From contig CAYNFP010000005.1 in assembly GCA_964396655.1 (NCBI GenBank), positions 1-64,000 of the forward strand: a stretch of DNA of 64,000 nt, given 5' to 3'. Each line of letters opens with the position of its first letter. Within the stretch, counting starts at the first letter, position 1. The DNA is from CAYNFP01 sp964396655. Lineage in GTDB: Bacteria; Bacillota_I; Bacilli_A; RF39; UBA660. Below the pieces are notes generated by a model. The model made no database searches and was not told the origin of the DNA. It saw nothing but the letters and a program-made list of their open reading frames with translations. The position numbers and the translations under genes were made by a program. This document shows positions 8,003-16,972 of this stretch, one piece after another.

Positions 8003-8663
8003 GTTTCTTTTTATCCTTTCTTTTTTTAATTATGATTAAATCTGGGAAAGATTCAAATATTCTTTTGTAAAATATTCCGTATTTTTTAATTTTACTTTTA
8101 ATTTTTTTATTTAACCTTTCTGTCGAGTCAATTCTAGCATTTTTTTCTATTCCTTTTATTTTACTTATTAATATTGAAGATAGTGCTAAATCTAAAATTA
8201 AACTTGTAAATAATATTATAAATAAAATTGTAGAAAAAACATTGTTCATAGAAAGAATTATCTTAAATAATATTGGATTTACAAAATATACTATAAAACA
8301 AGCTCCCAAACCAAAAGGAATCATTGTTTCTAAACATATTCTACCATTTATATTAAATTTTCTTTTTGAATAATCCCACCATCTATATTTAAATATTTTT
8401 TCCATTATATAACTTGTAAAATATTCAAGAATAGAACATATAAAAATTGATTTTAAAAACAATTCAGAAAAATCATTTACACTGTTTTTTAATAATACAG
8501 TTATCGCTACACAACCTATTCCATATATAGGACAAAATGGTCCTATCAAAAAACCTCTGTTTATAAATTTCTTGGAAGCAAAAGATATTTTAATAACTTC
8601 AACGACCCAACCCAAGAAAGAATAAAACATAAATAAGAAAAATAGATTTTTAAAACTTTCCAT
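7983..8663 (-). CDS. CmpB-like putative ABC transporter membrane protein
   Basis: 226 residues with about five membrane helices and a Lys/Arg-rich cytoplasmic tail. YSFLGWVVEVI near residue 14 and NRGFLIGPFCPIYGIG near residue 36 are signatures of the ABC_trans_CmpB family (PF06541). The family's transport function is not well proven. Downstream is the acyltransferase (overlapping), and upstream are the NatAB-like ABC genes. No strong ribosome binding site is seen. Confidence 0.8.
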   Translation of the reverse strand: MESFKNLFFLFMFYSFLGWVVEVIKISFASKKFINRGFLIGPFCPIYGIGCVAITVLLKNSVNDFSELFLKSIFICSILEYFTSYIMEKIFKYRWWDYSKRKFNINGRICLETMIPFGLGACFIVYFVNPILFKIILSMNNVFSTILFIILFTSLILDLALSSILISKIKGIEKNARIDSTERLNKKIKSKIKKYGIFYKRIFESFPDLIIIKKRKDKKKHERKRL

Positions 8664-8669
8664 AAAATT

Positions 8670-9986
8670 TTAACTCTTTTTAACAGCTTTAAACATTTTA
8701 GACCATAAACCTTTTGAAGAATAATTTAAAATTCCAACTTTATATATTTTAATTCCATATTTAAATAATAAGAAAATTAAACCAGCAAGAATTAATATTG
8801 AAATTGATATATCCAATATTCCAATTTGTCCTTGAACAAGTAAAACTGGAGATAATATTGAAGAGATTAATGGGAAATATGAAAATATTTTAATAAATAA
8901 TGATGAATCATAAGCAGAAGCCACTATAGATAAATAATATCCAAATACAAGGACTAACATTAAAGGAGTTTGAATTTGTTGATAATCTTCTATACTTGTA
9001 GTAACAGAAGCTAAGATTCCCGCTATTAAAGAACATGCTATAAAACTTAGAATTATTAAAATTATTATAAATGGTATTGCTTTTAAAATATTATTAAGCA
9101 TCCCACTTTGTATGAAGGTATTTACCATTCCCTGCATATCTACACCCAAACTTGAAACAAAAGATCCTTTTACTACTATTGTTCTACTTATTATACCTAA
9201 AAATCCATAAAATAATATTAAAAATCCTTGTGTTAGAACAAATATATTTGTACTAATAATTTTAGATATAAAATGAACTGTAGGAGAAATACTTGATATT
9301 ATAACTTCCATGCTTTTAGATATTTTTTCTTCATTTATTTCATTTCCGACGTATTGGACTACTAATATTATTAAGAAAAAGAATGGTATTATAAATACAG
9401 GAATTAAAACCCCTCCAATAAGTTGCATAAATTCCGAATTACTATTTGCTTCCTCATTTAAAATTGTTCTTTCAACTTTAACTTCTTTATAAATTTTATT
9501 TAATAGTTCTTGAGATATATTGCTTTTTTCTAAAGCTATTTGTGACTTTGTATTATTTAAAGCAGTAATTAAATTTTGGTATAAAACAGTATCTATTAAG
9601 TCATATGTAATTATTTTTGCTTCATAAATGTTATCCTCACTAGGATTAATTATTATAATAATATCTTTTTTCTTATCATCTTTTATTTTTTTCTCTAATT
9701 TATTTGTATCCCCTGTGTAGTTTTTAATATTTACTTTATTATCTGTTAGAGAAAAATTAGAAGAGCCACTATAAACAGATTCAAATGTATCATAAGCATT
9801 AGCGTTATCTACAATATATACATTTGTTGGTTTATTAAATTCTCCACCAAATAATTTAATTATTGAATCAATATTACAAATCAAAGGTATTAATATTAAA
9901 AGAATTATATTAGCTACTAAAAACCATTTACTTTTAAATTTTTTCTTTAATGAATATTTAATTAAAAATTTCATTTTATTGTTCAT
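8670..9986 (-). CDS. ABC-2 type exporter permease (NatB-like)
   Basis: About 438 residues. One N-terminal membrane helix is followed by a large extracytoplasmic domain (about residues 45-190) and then six helices, the NatB/ABC-2 layout. The segment NEEKISKSMEVIISSISP is the typical cytoplasmic coupling stretch. The ATG at 9986 has GGTGA five bases upstream and overlaps the ATPase stop by 11 bases. Together they should form a NatAB-type Na+ or peptide exporter; the substrate is not shown. Confidence 0.88.
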   Translation of the reverse strand: MNNKMKFLIKYSLKKKFKSKWFLVANIILLILIPLICNIDSIIKLFGGEFNKPTNVYIVDNANAYDTFESVYSGSSNFSLTDNKVNIKNYTGDTNKLEKKIKDDKKKDIIIIINPSEDNIYEAKIITYDLIDTVLYQNLITALNNTKSQIALEKSNISQELLNKIYKEVKVERTILNEEANSNSEFMQLIGGVLIPVFIIPFFFLIILVVQYVGNEINEEKISKSMEVIISSISPTVHFISKIISTNIFVLTQGFLILFYGFLGIISRTIVVKGSFVSSLGVDMQGMVNTFIQSGMLNNILKAIPFIIILIILSFIACSLIAGILASVTTSIEDYQQIQTPLMLVLVFGYYLSIVASAYDSSLFIKIFSYFPLISSILSPVLLVQGQIGILDISISILILAGLIFLLFKYGIKIYKVGILNYSSKGLWSKMFKAVKKS

Positions 9987-10875
9987 ATGATTCACCTACT
10001 TTTTCAATAAATATTTCATTTAATGATGCTTCTTCTACTTCAAATTTAGTTATATCATCACATTTTTCTACTTCTTTAAATACATTCTTAACTACAGAAT
10101 CATTTTCTATTTTTACAATGTATTCATCACTTTCTTTTTCAACACCCAAAACACCCTTAATTTTTTTTATATTTTCTTTATTAATAGTACCTCTAACTCT
10201 AATATTCTTTTTTCTATATTCTTTTTTTATTTGAGCAAGTTTTCCACTTAAGACAGTCTTGCCCTGTACTAATACCACTAAAGAATCACAAAAATATTCT
10301 ATGTGATCCATTCTGTGAGAAGAAAATATTATTATAGTACCTTTATTTTTTAAATCTAAAATTACTTTTTTAAACATTTCAATATTAATTGGATCTAAGC
10401 CAGAAAATGGCTCATCCAACATTAATAATTTTGGTTCATGTATAATCGCAGTAATAAATTGAATTTTTTGTTGATTACCTTTAGATAACTCTTTTATTTT
10501 ACGATTTTTATATTCAGTTATATTAAACTCATTTAAATAATAGTCTAATCTTTCCTTAACTTTGCTTTCTTCCATTCCTTTAAGAATACCAAAAAATACA
10601 ACTTGTTCTTCAACGGTCATTTTACCTAATAAACTTCTTTCTTCTGTTAAAAAACCTATTTTATCAGTAATTGAATAATCAATTGTTTTTCCATCTAAAG
10701 TGATTTCCCCTTCATTTTTATCAAGAAGTCCCATAATCATTCTAAAAGTTGTGGTTTTACCTGCTCCATTAATTCCTAAAAGTCCAAATATTTCTCCTTC
10801 TTTTATTTCAAAAGATAAATCTTTTACTGCTAGGTATTCTCCATAATATTTTGTTACATTTTTAACTTTTAACAT
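9976..10875 (-). CDS. ABC transporter ATP-binding protein (NatA-like)
   Basis: 299 residues. Walker A GINGAGKTT (about residue 34), signature LSKGNQQK (about 136), Walker B LLMLDEPFSG (about 156) and the switch His in SSHRM are all present. A C-terminal domain typical of ABC-2 exporters follows. The start is preceded by AAAGGAG. It is coupled to the permease gene that follows. Confidence 0.93.
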   Translation of the reverse strand: MLKVKNVTKYYGEYLAVKDLSFEIKEGEIFGLLGINGAGKTTTFRMIMGLLDKNEGEITLDGKTIDYSITDKIGFLTEERSLLGKMTVEEQVVFFGILKGMEESKVKERLDYYLNEFNITEYKNRKIKELSKGNQQKIQFITAIIHEPKLLMLDEPFSGLDPINIEMFKKVILDLKNKGTIIIFSSHRMDHIEYFCDSLVVLVQGKTVLSGKLAQIKKEYRKKNIRVRGTINKENIKKIKGVLGVEKESDEYIVKIENDSVVKNVFKEVEKCDDITKFEVEEASLNEIFIEKVGESYEQ

Positions 10876-10885
10876 AAAAACTCCT

Positions 10886-11443
10886 TTATTTTATAAGTTC
10901 TACTTCATCAAAATTTTCAATTTCATATTTAACGCCATCATCTTTATCTATATGACATTCTAAAACACTTGTTGGTTTTATTTTAATATGAACATTATCT
11001 ATTAATGAATTATCTTTTTTTACTTTTACAACATCATCTGGATTAACATTAAAATTTTTTGCATCTTCTTCGTTCATATGTATATGTCTATTTGAAATAA
11101 CACATACATTTTCTAAATAAACTTCTCCATTAGGCCCGATTAAAGTTAAGTTAGCACTACCCTCTAAATCCCCACTATTCCTCATAGGAGCTTTTACTCC
11201 TAATATATCTTCATCGCTTTTTAATATTTCTACTTGAGTATAGCCTCTTAAAGGTCCCATTACTCTTACTCTTTCTATTTTGCCTAAGGGTCCTTTTATT
11301 TCAATTGTTGATTCAGAAGAGTATTCACCCTTTTGTTTTAATTCTCTTCTTATTTGCAGCTCAAAATCACTACCAAATAATTTATCTTTTACTTCTTTAG
11401 ACAAATGAACATGTCTATTGCTTACTCCTACTGGTATTTTCAT
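10886..11443 (-). CDS. pduL: phosphate propanoyltransferase/phosphotransacylase PduL
   Basis: 185 residues with two related halves. Each carries a metal-binding His motif (VSNRHVHLS near residue 7 and ISNRHIHMN near residue 116), and MGPLRGYTQVE and LGVKAPMRNSG match PduL. The enzyme interconverts acyl-CoA and acyl phosphate. No microcompartment genes are nearby, so it probably serves as the housekeeping phosphotransacetylase paired with acetate kinase. It is the first gene upstream of the ABC genes, 11 bases away. Confidence 0.93.
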   Translation of the reverse strand: MKIPVGVSNRHVHLSKEVKDKLFGSDFELQIRRELKQKGEYSSESTIEIKGPLGKIERVRVMGPLRGYTQVEILKSDEDILGVKAPMRNSGDLEGSANLTLIGPNGEVYLENVCVISNRHIHMNEEDAKNFNVNPDDVVKVKKDNSLIDNVHIKIKPTSVLECHIDKDDGVKYEIENFDEVELIK

Positions 11444-11536
11444 ATTTATTCTCCTTATGGTATAAGTATATAATATTTTTTCATAATTTTAAATAAAATT
11501 CATAATATTAGAGTAGAAAAAGGATGTGATAAATTT

Positions 11537-11869
11537 ATGAATGGAAGTTATTATAAAAACCCAACTTTTCCAACAAATGTATATAAAAGACCTGCTGATA
11601 CTTTTGTTCCCGGAACTAACAATGAATTACCTATGGAACAAAGTTATGTTGAAAATATTTTAAGACTTAACAAAGGAAAAAAAGTTACTGTATTCGTATC
11701 ATACTCTGATTCAGTTGAATGGAGAGATAAAAAATATACGGGAGTCATAGAACAAGCAGGAAGAGATCACCTTATTATAAGTGATCCAGATACTGGAAAA
11801 TGGTATCTTATATTAATGATTTATTTAGATTATGTTGAATTTAATGAAAAAATAACTTACGGAATGTAA
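11537..11869 (+). CDS. gerQ: spore coat protein GerQ
   Basis: 110 residues. The core from LPMEQSYVENILRLNKGK through AGRDHLIISDP to GKWYLILMIYLDYVEF is typical of GerQ, a spore coat protein needed for normal localisation of the cortex-lytic enzyme CwlJ and cross-linked by transglutaminase in Bacillus. The N terminus is short and Pro/Tyr-rich. The start follows AAAGGATGTGAT. A strong terminator overlaps its stop. It is good evidence that the lineage sporulates. Confidence 0.93.
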   Translation: MNGSYYKNPTFPTNVYKRPADTFVPGTNNELPMEQSYVENILRLNKGKKVTVFVSYSDSVEWRDKKYTGVIEQAGRDHLIISDPDTGKWYLILMIYLDYVEFNEKITYGM

Positions 11870-11886
11870 AATCCGTAAGTTTTTTT
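11855..11886 (+). terminator. rho-independent terminator of gerQ
   Basis: The nine-pair stem ACTTACGGA/TCCGTAAGT with an eight-base loop is followed by six or more T. The gerQ stop codon lies in the loop. Confidence 0.88.
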
Positions 11887-12217
11887 ATTCTATCCAAAAT
11901 CTATTTTTATCTTGTTTTAACTTTGCTACCGTTTTAAGTTTAACTATATCTTTATTTTCTCCCTTTATATTATATAAAGAAATATATTCTTTTAAATCAT
12001 CTCTTATATCTTCAAATATAAAATCTTTAAAGAAATAAAATATTTCTTTAGATATATATTTTTCTTCATCACTATAAAATATAAAGTCTACTGGACAATT
12101 ACTTTTCCTTGCTTCTTCTTTATTTTCATAATTAGGAGCAAATATATATAAGTCTTCATCTGAATATAGAGTTCCCAAATTCAGGTTCTTCCAATTCAGT
12201 TTCAATATTTTTTCCAT
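11885..12217 (-). CDS. hypothetical protein overlapping the HipA-like gene
   Basis: 110 residues, acidic, Phe/Tyr-rich, soluble, not recognised. Its ATG lies 62 bases inside the end of the HipA-like gene in another frame. A very strong GAGGAGG site eight to nine bases upstream (within codons of the HipA-like protein) argues that it is really translated. It may be a partner or modulator of the kinase-like protein; that is inference from coupling only. Confidence 0.7.
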   Translation of the reverse strand: MEKILKLNWKNLNLGTLYSDEDLYIFAPNYENKEEARKSNCPVDFIFYSDEEKYISKEIFYFFKDFIFEDIRDDLKEYISLYNIKGENKDIVKLKTVAKLKQDKNRFWIE

Positions 12218-13226
12218 TTAGTCTTTCCTCCTCTTTTTGTATTATATTTTTCATAATTTCAATTCTATAATTCGTAACTAAAGCTAACCACTCTTTATAT
12301 TCACTTGGTAACATAACCCCTATTTTTCTCTCTACTCTTTCAAATATTTTATCCATATCAATCTTACTTATTAAAAGATATCCTTCTTTTGCTAATTCCA
12401 AATTATTTTTGCAAAATATTTCAAATTCAATAGATGTTGGCAAAATATTGTCATAGAATGAAAGTCCAAAATGGCTTTCTGAATATAAAATATCAACAGA
12501 TCCAGACAATCCATAAGTTTTAAACATATTAAGATGATCTAATATAAATCTTTTTCCTAAATACGCTTTACCAATACTATCACAATCATATCTTGGAGAT
12601 AATCTATAGTCTTTACCATCATATATTAATCCCCAATTTTCACCGTGCCCATCAGTTTCAGTTGTTATAAAGTTTAAAATATAAAAATTTTTAATTAATT
12701 CCATAATAATCTCATTTACTTTTTGTTCATCCCCAATAAAAAATAATAAATCTTTATATATTGATTTAATTGTATCTTCTTCTTTTTTAAGCTCTGATTC
12801 AGTAGCACCATTTCTTAATTCTTTTAATTTTCTTTTTCCCGCTACTTCATCTCCGTTAATTAAAGTTTCATTTTCTTTTAAAAAGCTATAACTAATTATT
12901 CCTAAATTTCCTTTATAAATTGCTAAATCATATTCTGCAGTAGGAATTCCTAAAGACTTTGCAATTTCAGAAGTAACTAAAGCAGAATAACATTCGTATG
13001 GGATTAGTCCATTTGCTATAAAATAATTTTTTGTGCCATTCCCCAAAAAATCAGAACTAATAGCATTTTTATATCTAAAAGGTCTTTTAAATAGCACCTC
13101 GGTTCCATCAAAAAACTTTAACCAGAAACTTTTTGACCTTCCTTTAATGCAAGAGCGGTCATCAATATCTCCTATTCTATCTAACTCAATAAATCCATCT
13201 TTGTTTCTATATCCATTTAATTCCAT
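12156..13226 (-). CDS. HipA-like kinase-fold protein
   Basis: 356 residues. The C-terminal HipA-like motif TETDGHGENWG supplies a catalytic-loop D192-x-H194-x-x-N197, and LSPRYDCDS follows as the metal-binding (DFG-like) segment. HipA proteins are Ser/Thr kinases, several of them toxins that modify tRNA synthetases. No HipB-type DNA-binding antitoxin gene is adjacent; instead a 110-residue gene overlaps the 3' end. AGGTGG precedes the ATG. Toxicity is not shown. Confidence 0.75.
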   Translation of the reverse strand: MELNGYRNKDGFIELDRIGDIDDRSCIKGRSKSFWLKFFDGTEVLFKRPFRYKNAISSDFLGNGTKNYFIANGLIPYECYSALVTSEIAKSLGIPTAEYDLAIYKGNLGIISYSFLKENETLINGDEVAGKRKLKELRNGATESELKKEEDTIKSIYKDLLFFIGDEQKVNEIIMELIKNFYILNFITTETDGHGENWGLIYDGKDYRLSPRYDCDSIGKAYLGKRFILDHLNMFKTYGLSGSVDILYSESHFGLSFYDNILPTSIEFEIFCKNNLELAKEGYLLISKIDMDKIFERVERKIGVMLPSEYKEWLALVTNYRIEIMKNIIQKEEERLNGKNIETELEEPEFGNSIFR

Positions 13227-13360
13227 AAATCCACCTATAATAATTATAATACAAATATATTTTATTTTAAACTATTATAAATTTTTATATAAAATAAATT
13301 ATAGACTATAAAAGTTAGTTTTTTTTTGTTATAATTTATTATAAGGTGTGATAAATAAAT

Positions 13361-13918
13361 ATGGAAAAGAATTTAATACTTATAATGATACTTGCGGTAA
13401 TTATATTTTTAATAGCAATTATTTTAATTTTATTTTTATCTAGTAAAAATAAAATTAATTCTTTATTAGTTAAAACCAAGTTATCAGAACAGACAATTAC
13501 TGAAAATTTAAAAAGTAAGTTGGATTTGATGGTAAGAATTATAAATATAATTGAAAGAGAATTAAAAATAGAAAGTAAAGTTTTCGAAGAAATTAAAAGA
13601 ATTAAAAGTGATAAATTTAATAATGTTGCTTTAGATAGCTTATTAATGAATGCATCTAAAGAAATAAATGAAATTAAAAGTGATTATAAAGAATTATCAA
13701 AAACAAAAAGCTTTGATGGATTAGTATCAGATATTAAAGACTTAGATATATATTTAACTGGAGGAAGAAAATTTTATAATAAATATACTGCGATATATAA
13801 TAATTTAATAAAAACATTTCCATCAAGTATGGTAGCTAAGCATAAAAAATTAACTTATAAAAGTTTATATGCGGAATCTATTATGACAGATGATTTAAAA
13901 ATAGACTTTAGAGATTAA
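13361..13918 (+). CDS. LemA family protein
   Basis: 185 residues. An N-terminal membrane helix (residues 5-27) is followed by a helical LemA domain. The ending TAIYNNLIKTFPSSMVAKHKKL is the conserved LemA motif. LemA proteins are membrane-anchored, with the domain outside, and have no settled function. It converges on ung, with an 11-base overlap at the stops and a shared hairpin. Confidence 0.85.
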   Translation: MEKNLILIMILAVIIFLIAIILILFLSSKNKINSLLVKTKLSEQTITENLKSKLDLMVRIINIIERELKIESKVFEEIKRIKSDKFNNVALDSLLMNASKEINEIKSDYKELSKTKSFDGLVSDIKDLDIYLTGGRKFYNKYTAIYNNLIKTFPSSMVAKHKKLTYKSLYAESIMTDDLKIDFRD

Positions 13919-13932
13919 AGTCTATTTCTTTT
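13897..13932. terminator. bidirectional terminator between lemA-like gene and ung
   Basis: A twelve-pair inverted repeat (AAATAGACTTTA/TAAAGTCTATTT) spans the overlapping stop codons, with T-rich sequence on both outer sides. Confidence 0.75.
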
Positions 13933-14567
13933 ATATTGTTCTTTTTTAGAAATTCATTTGTTTTAGAAAATGGTTTACTACCAAAAAAACCATAAGCAGC
14001 AGAAAATGGTGAAGGATGTGCACTTTCTATAACTAAATGCACGGGATTAGTTATAAATTCTTTTTTCTTTTTAGCAAATGCTCCCCATAATATAAAGACT
14101 ATTGGTTCTTTTTTTAAATTTAATGTTTTAATTATATAATCAGTTAATATTTGCCATCCCAAATCTTTATGTGAAGCTGGGATATCTTTTTTTACTGTTA
14201 ATACAGAGTTTAATAAAAGTACTCCTTGATTAGCCCACTTAGTTAAATCTCCATCCTTACTAATAGGTATTTTTAAATCACTATATAGTTCTTTATAAAT
14301 GTTTTGTAAACTTGGAGGGAGGTTTGTGCCTTTTTGTACAGAAAATGAAAGACCATGAGCTTGTCCTACTCCGTGATATGGATCTTGACCCAATATAACT
14401 ACCTTTACATTTTTATAAGGTGTCATTTTTAATGCATAAAATATGTCTTCATATTTAGGATAACAAATGCACTTATTATATTCATCTTTAACACATTTCA
14501 TAAATTTATCAAATCCTGCGCTTTCAAATATATTTTTTAAAACTATATCCCAATCGTTCCCTATCAT
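13908..14567 (-). CDS. ung: uracil-DNA glycosylase
   Basis: About 219 residues. The water-activating GQDPYHG (about residue 62), the LLLNSVLTV segment and the HPSPFSA loop (about residue 183) identify family 1 UDG, which removes uracil from DNA. The ATG at 14567 has GAGGTGA five bases upstream. The start overlaps the end of the AgcS-type transporter gene by 44 bases. Confidence 0.97.
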   Translation of the reverse strand: MIGNDWDIVLKNIFESAGFDKFMKCVKDEYNKCICYPKYEDIFYALKMTPYKNVKVVILGQDPYHGVGQAHGLSFSVQKGTNLPPSLQNIYKELYSDLKIPISKDGDLTKWANQGVLLLNSVLTVKKDIPASHKDLGWQILTDYIIKTLNLKKEPIVFILWGAFAKKKKEFITNPVHLVIESAHPSPFSAAYGFFGSKPFSKTNEFLKKNNIKEIDFNL

Positions 14568-15765
14568 TTTTTTCACCTCTATAAATCTTATACAAACTAT
14601 ATGAATTGATTATAATTAATAAGTACATTAATATATCCACATATTTCCAAATAATATCGGTTTCTATAAATACTCCACCTATACAAAATAATAACATAAA
14701 TATTTTGAAAATCAAAATTATCTTGTTATTTGAAAATATTTTTCTTAAATTTGTTTCTCCGATATAACAACCACTCATAATGGTTGTTAATGCAAATAAG
14801 AATATTGTTATTATTAAAATAAATGGCCCAAATTTTCCAAAATGATAAATAAATACATTACATATAAGTTCATTATAATTGTTTATATAAAATAAATTAT
14901 TTTGTTTAAATAAAAGGACTAATAAACTTGTTACTATACAAATAACAAAAGTTATAAAATACATTCCCAAAGTTTGTATAAGGGCACTTTCTCTAGGAGG
15001 AATATCGTCCACTCCTGAACCAGAAGAAGTTGTTCCAATCATTATCTCATTTAAAAATATTGCTCTTTTTACTCCGATTATTAAACCAATTAATATTCCT
15101 CTTTTATTAAATGCACTGTTAACAATTAATAGAATTATGTCTCCTACTTGATCAAAATTTTTTATTATACATATTATTCCTAATGTTAAATATATTAAGC
15201 ACATTATAGGAACAATTTTATTCATAGAATTTAATAATTCTTTTATTGAAAAAAATATAATAAATATTAATATTATAAAAAAAACTATTGCAACCACAAT
15301 TGGTTTAATATAAAAATTAATTTCTAATATATTTTTAACTGTATTTGTCTGTACCATTTGAAATAAAAACGAATAACAAATTATTAATAATATCATTGCT
15401 GTTATAGCAAGCCATTTGTTTTTTAAGGCATTCTTAATGTAATAATAAGGACCACTAAAAGAGTTTTCTTTATATTTTGATCCAACATAACTTTCATAAT
15501 ATATTAACGATGATGTAATCAATGAAAAAAGAATTATCCATAATACACTTCCTGGACCTCCTATATAAATAGACATCGTAGTTCCAATTATTGAACCAAC
15601 ACCTATTTTAGTTCCAAGAGTTAAAAATAATCCCTTTTTACTTCTAGTTTTAAATAATTGTATCATTTGCGATACTTTATAATTTTTAAATTTTATTTCT
15701 TTAGTTATTTTAAAACTTAAAAACAATAATATTATTATTAATAAAATCCATATGATATTTGTCAT
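14524..15765 (-). CDS. sodium:alanine symporter (AgcS) family transporter
   Basis: 413 residues with about eleven membrane helices. TKIGVGSIIGTTMSIYIGGPGSVLW matches the conserved AgcS region, and GTTSSGSGVDD later resembles the family's GSGSAA loop. It imports amino acids with Na+. It is somewhat diverged, so the substrate is uncertain. No clear ribosome binding site is seen before the ATG. It overlaps ung. Confidence 0.85.
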   Translation of the reverse strand: MTNIIWILLIIILLFLSFKITKEIKFKNYKVSQMIQLFKTRSKKGLFLTLGTKIGVGSIIGTTMSIYIGGPGSVLWIILFSLITSSLIYYESYVGSKYKENSFSGPYYYIKNALKNKWLAITAMILLIICYSFLFQMVQTNTVKNILEINFYIKPIVVAIVFFIILIFIIFFSIKELLNSMNKIVPIMCLIYLTLGIICIIKNFDQVGDIILLIVNSAFNKRGILIGLIIGVKRAIFLNEIMIGTTSSGSGVDDIPPRESALIQTLGMYFITFVICIVTSLLVLLFKQNNLFYINNYNELICNVFIYHFGKFGPFILIITIFLFALTTIMSGCYIGETNLRKIFSNNKIILIFKIFMLLFCIGGVFIETDIIWKYVDILMYLLIIINSYSLYKIYRGEKNDRERLGYSFKKYI

Positions 15766-15788
15766 ATGAAATTATATTTAATAACTTC

Positions 15789-16220
15789 TTATTTATGATA
15801 AGATTCATTATTCATTATTTTAAAGCTTCTATAAATTTGCTCTAATAAAATTCCTCTAAAAAGTCCATGAGGAAAAGTCATATCAGAAAAAGATATTAAT
15901 TTATTAGAGACTTTTTTTATTTCTTCACTTAATCCATAAGAGGAACCTATTATAAAAATAATATTATAATTCCCAATATTTTTTTCAATTATATCTTTGA
16001 ACTGTAAAGTATCTAATTTTTCACCATTTATATCTAAAGAAATAATATAGTTATTACCTGATAAGTATTTTTGTATTTCCATTTTCTCTTCTTCTAAATT
16101 AGAATCTCTTAATTCAATTATTTCAATTTTATAATACTTTTTTATTCTATCATAATAATCATTTATTAATTTTTTTAAATAGTCTTCTTTTATTTTTCCT
16201 ATACAAATTATTTTAATCAT
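15789..16220 (-). CDS. rlmH: 23S rRNA pseudouridine-1915 N3-methyltransferase
   Basis: 143 residues, somewhat short of the usual 155-159. The SPOUT-type signature is intact: LDINGEKLDTLQF, FIIGSSYGLS (SAM binding) and the C-terminal SFSDMTFPHGLFRGILLEQIYRSFKI. The start follows GAGG and overlaps the walJ stop by eight bases. The walJ-rlmH neighbourhood is as in Bacillus. Confidence 0.96.
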   Translation of the reverse strand: MIKIICIGKIKEDYLKKLINDYYDRIKKYYKIEIIELRDSNLEEEKMEIQKYLSGNNYIISLDINGEKLDTLQFKDIIEKNIGNYNIIFIIGSSYGLSEEIKKVSNKLISFSDMTFPHGLFRGILLEQIYRSFKIMNNESYHK

Positions 16221-16971
16221 TGATAACCTCTAATATTTCATTTTGAGTAGCACAACAAACTTCACATAAATTTTCATTATCTTTTAATTTATCATTAACT
16301 GTATTTAAAGCTATACTTGCACTATTATTTTCTTCACTTAAATGAGCTAAAATTATTTTTTTGGTTTTATTGCCTATTATTTTAGATAAATATACACCAC
16401 ATAAATCATTTGATAAATGTCCCGAATCTCCCAATATTCTTTTTTGTAAATAAGGAGGATATGATCCATTTATTAACATATCTATATCATGATTGCTTTC
16501 AATTATATAATAATTTTTATTTTTAATTTCATTTAATAATCTAGATGGTATATACCCAGTATCAGTTATATAAACAAGAGAAACACCCTTATATTCAATT
16601 AAGAATCCATCAGAATCAGTTGCATCATGTGAAGTTGGTATTAATGTTATATTTATATCATTAATTTTAAATTTGGGTTCAAAATATTTTAAACTATCAT
16701 AGTCTTCATTAAAATATATCTCTGCGATTTTAGGACTCATATAAACTATGGGTTTATATATTTTAAGAAAAGTACTCAAACCAAAGATATGATCTGAGTG
16801 ATCATGTGTAATTAAAATGTAATTTATATCACTTGGATTTACATTTATAGAATTTAATTTTTCTTTTAATACCCTATAGGAAAATCCAACATCTATTAAA
16901 ATTTTGATGTTTTCTATTTCAATAAGAGTTGAATTCCCTTTAGAGCCACTTCCTAATATTGTTATTTTCAT
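16213..16971 (-). CDS. walJ: metallo-beta-lactamase-fold hydrolase (WalJ/YycJ-like)
   Basis: 252 residues. The opening LGSGSKGNSTLI and THDHSDHIFGL (about residue 55) are the substrate and two-metal motifs of YycJ, with further ligands in TSHDATDSDG and SGHLSND. YycJ is an exonuclease-like MBL protein linked to mismatch repair and cell-wall coordination. It lies two bases after the M23 gene and overlaps rlmH. Confidence 0.92.
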   Translation of the reverse strand: MKITILGSGSKGNSTLIEIENIKILIDVGFSYRVLKEKLNSINVNPSDINYILITHDHSDHIFGLSTFLKIYKPIVYMSPKIAEIYFNEDYDSLKYFEPKFKINDINITLIPTSHDATDSDGFLIEYKGVSLVYITDTGYIPSRLLNEIKNKNYYIIESNHDIDMLINGSYPPYLQKRILGDSGHLSNDLCGVYLSKIIGNKTKKIILAHLSEENNSASIALNTVNDKLKDNENLCEVCCATQNEILEVIND

Positions 16972-16972
16972 T

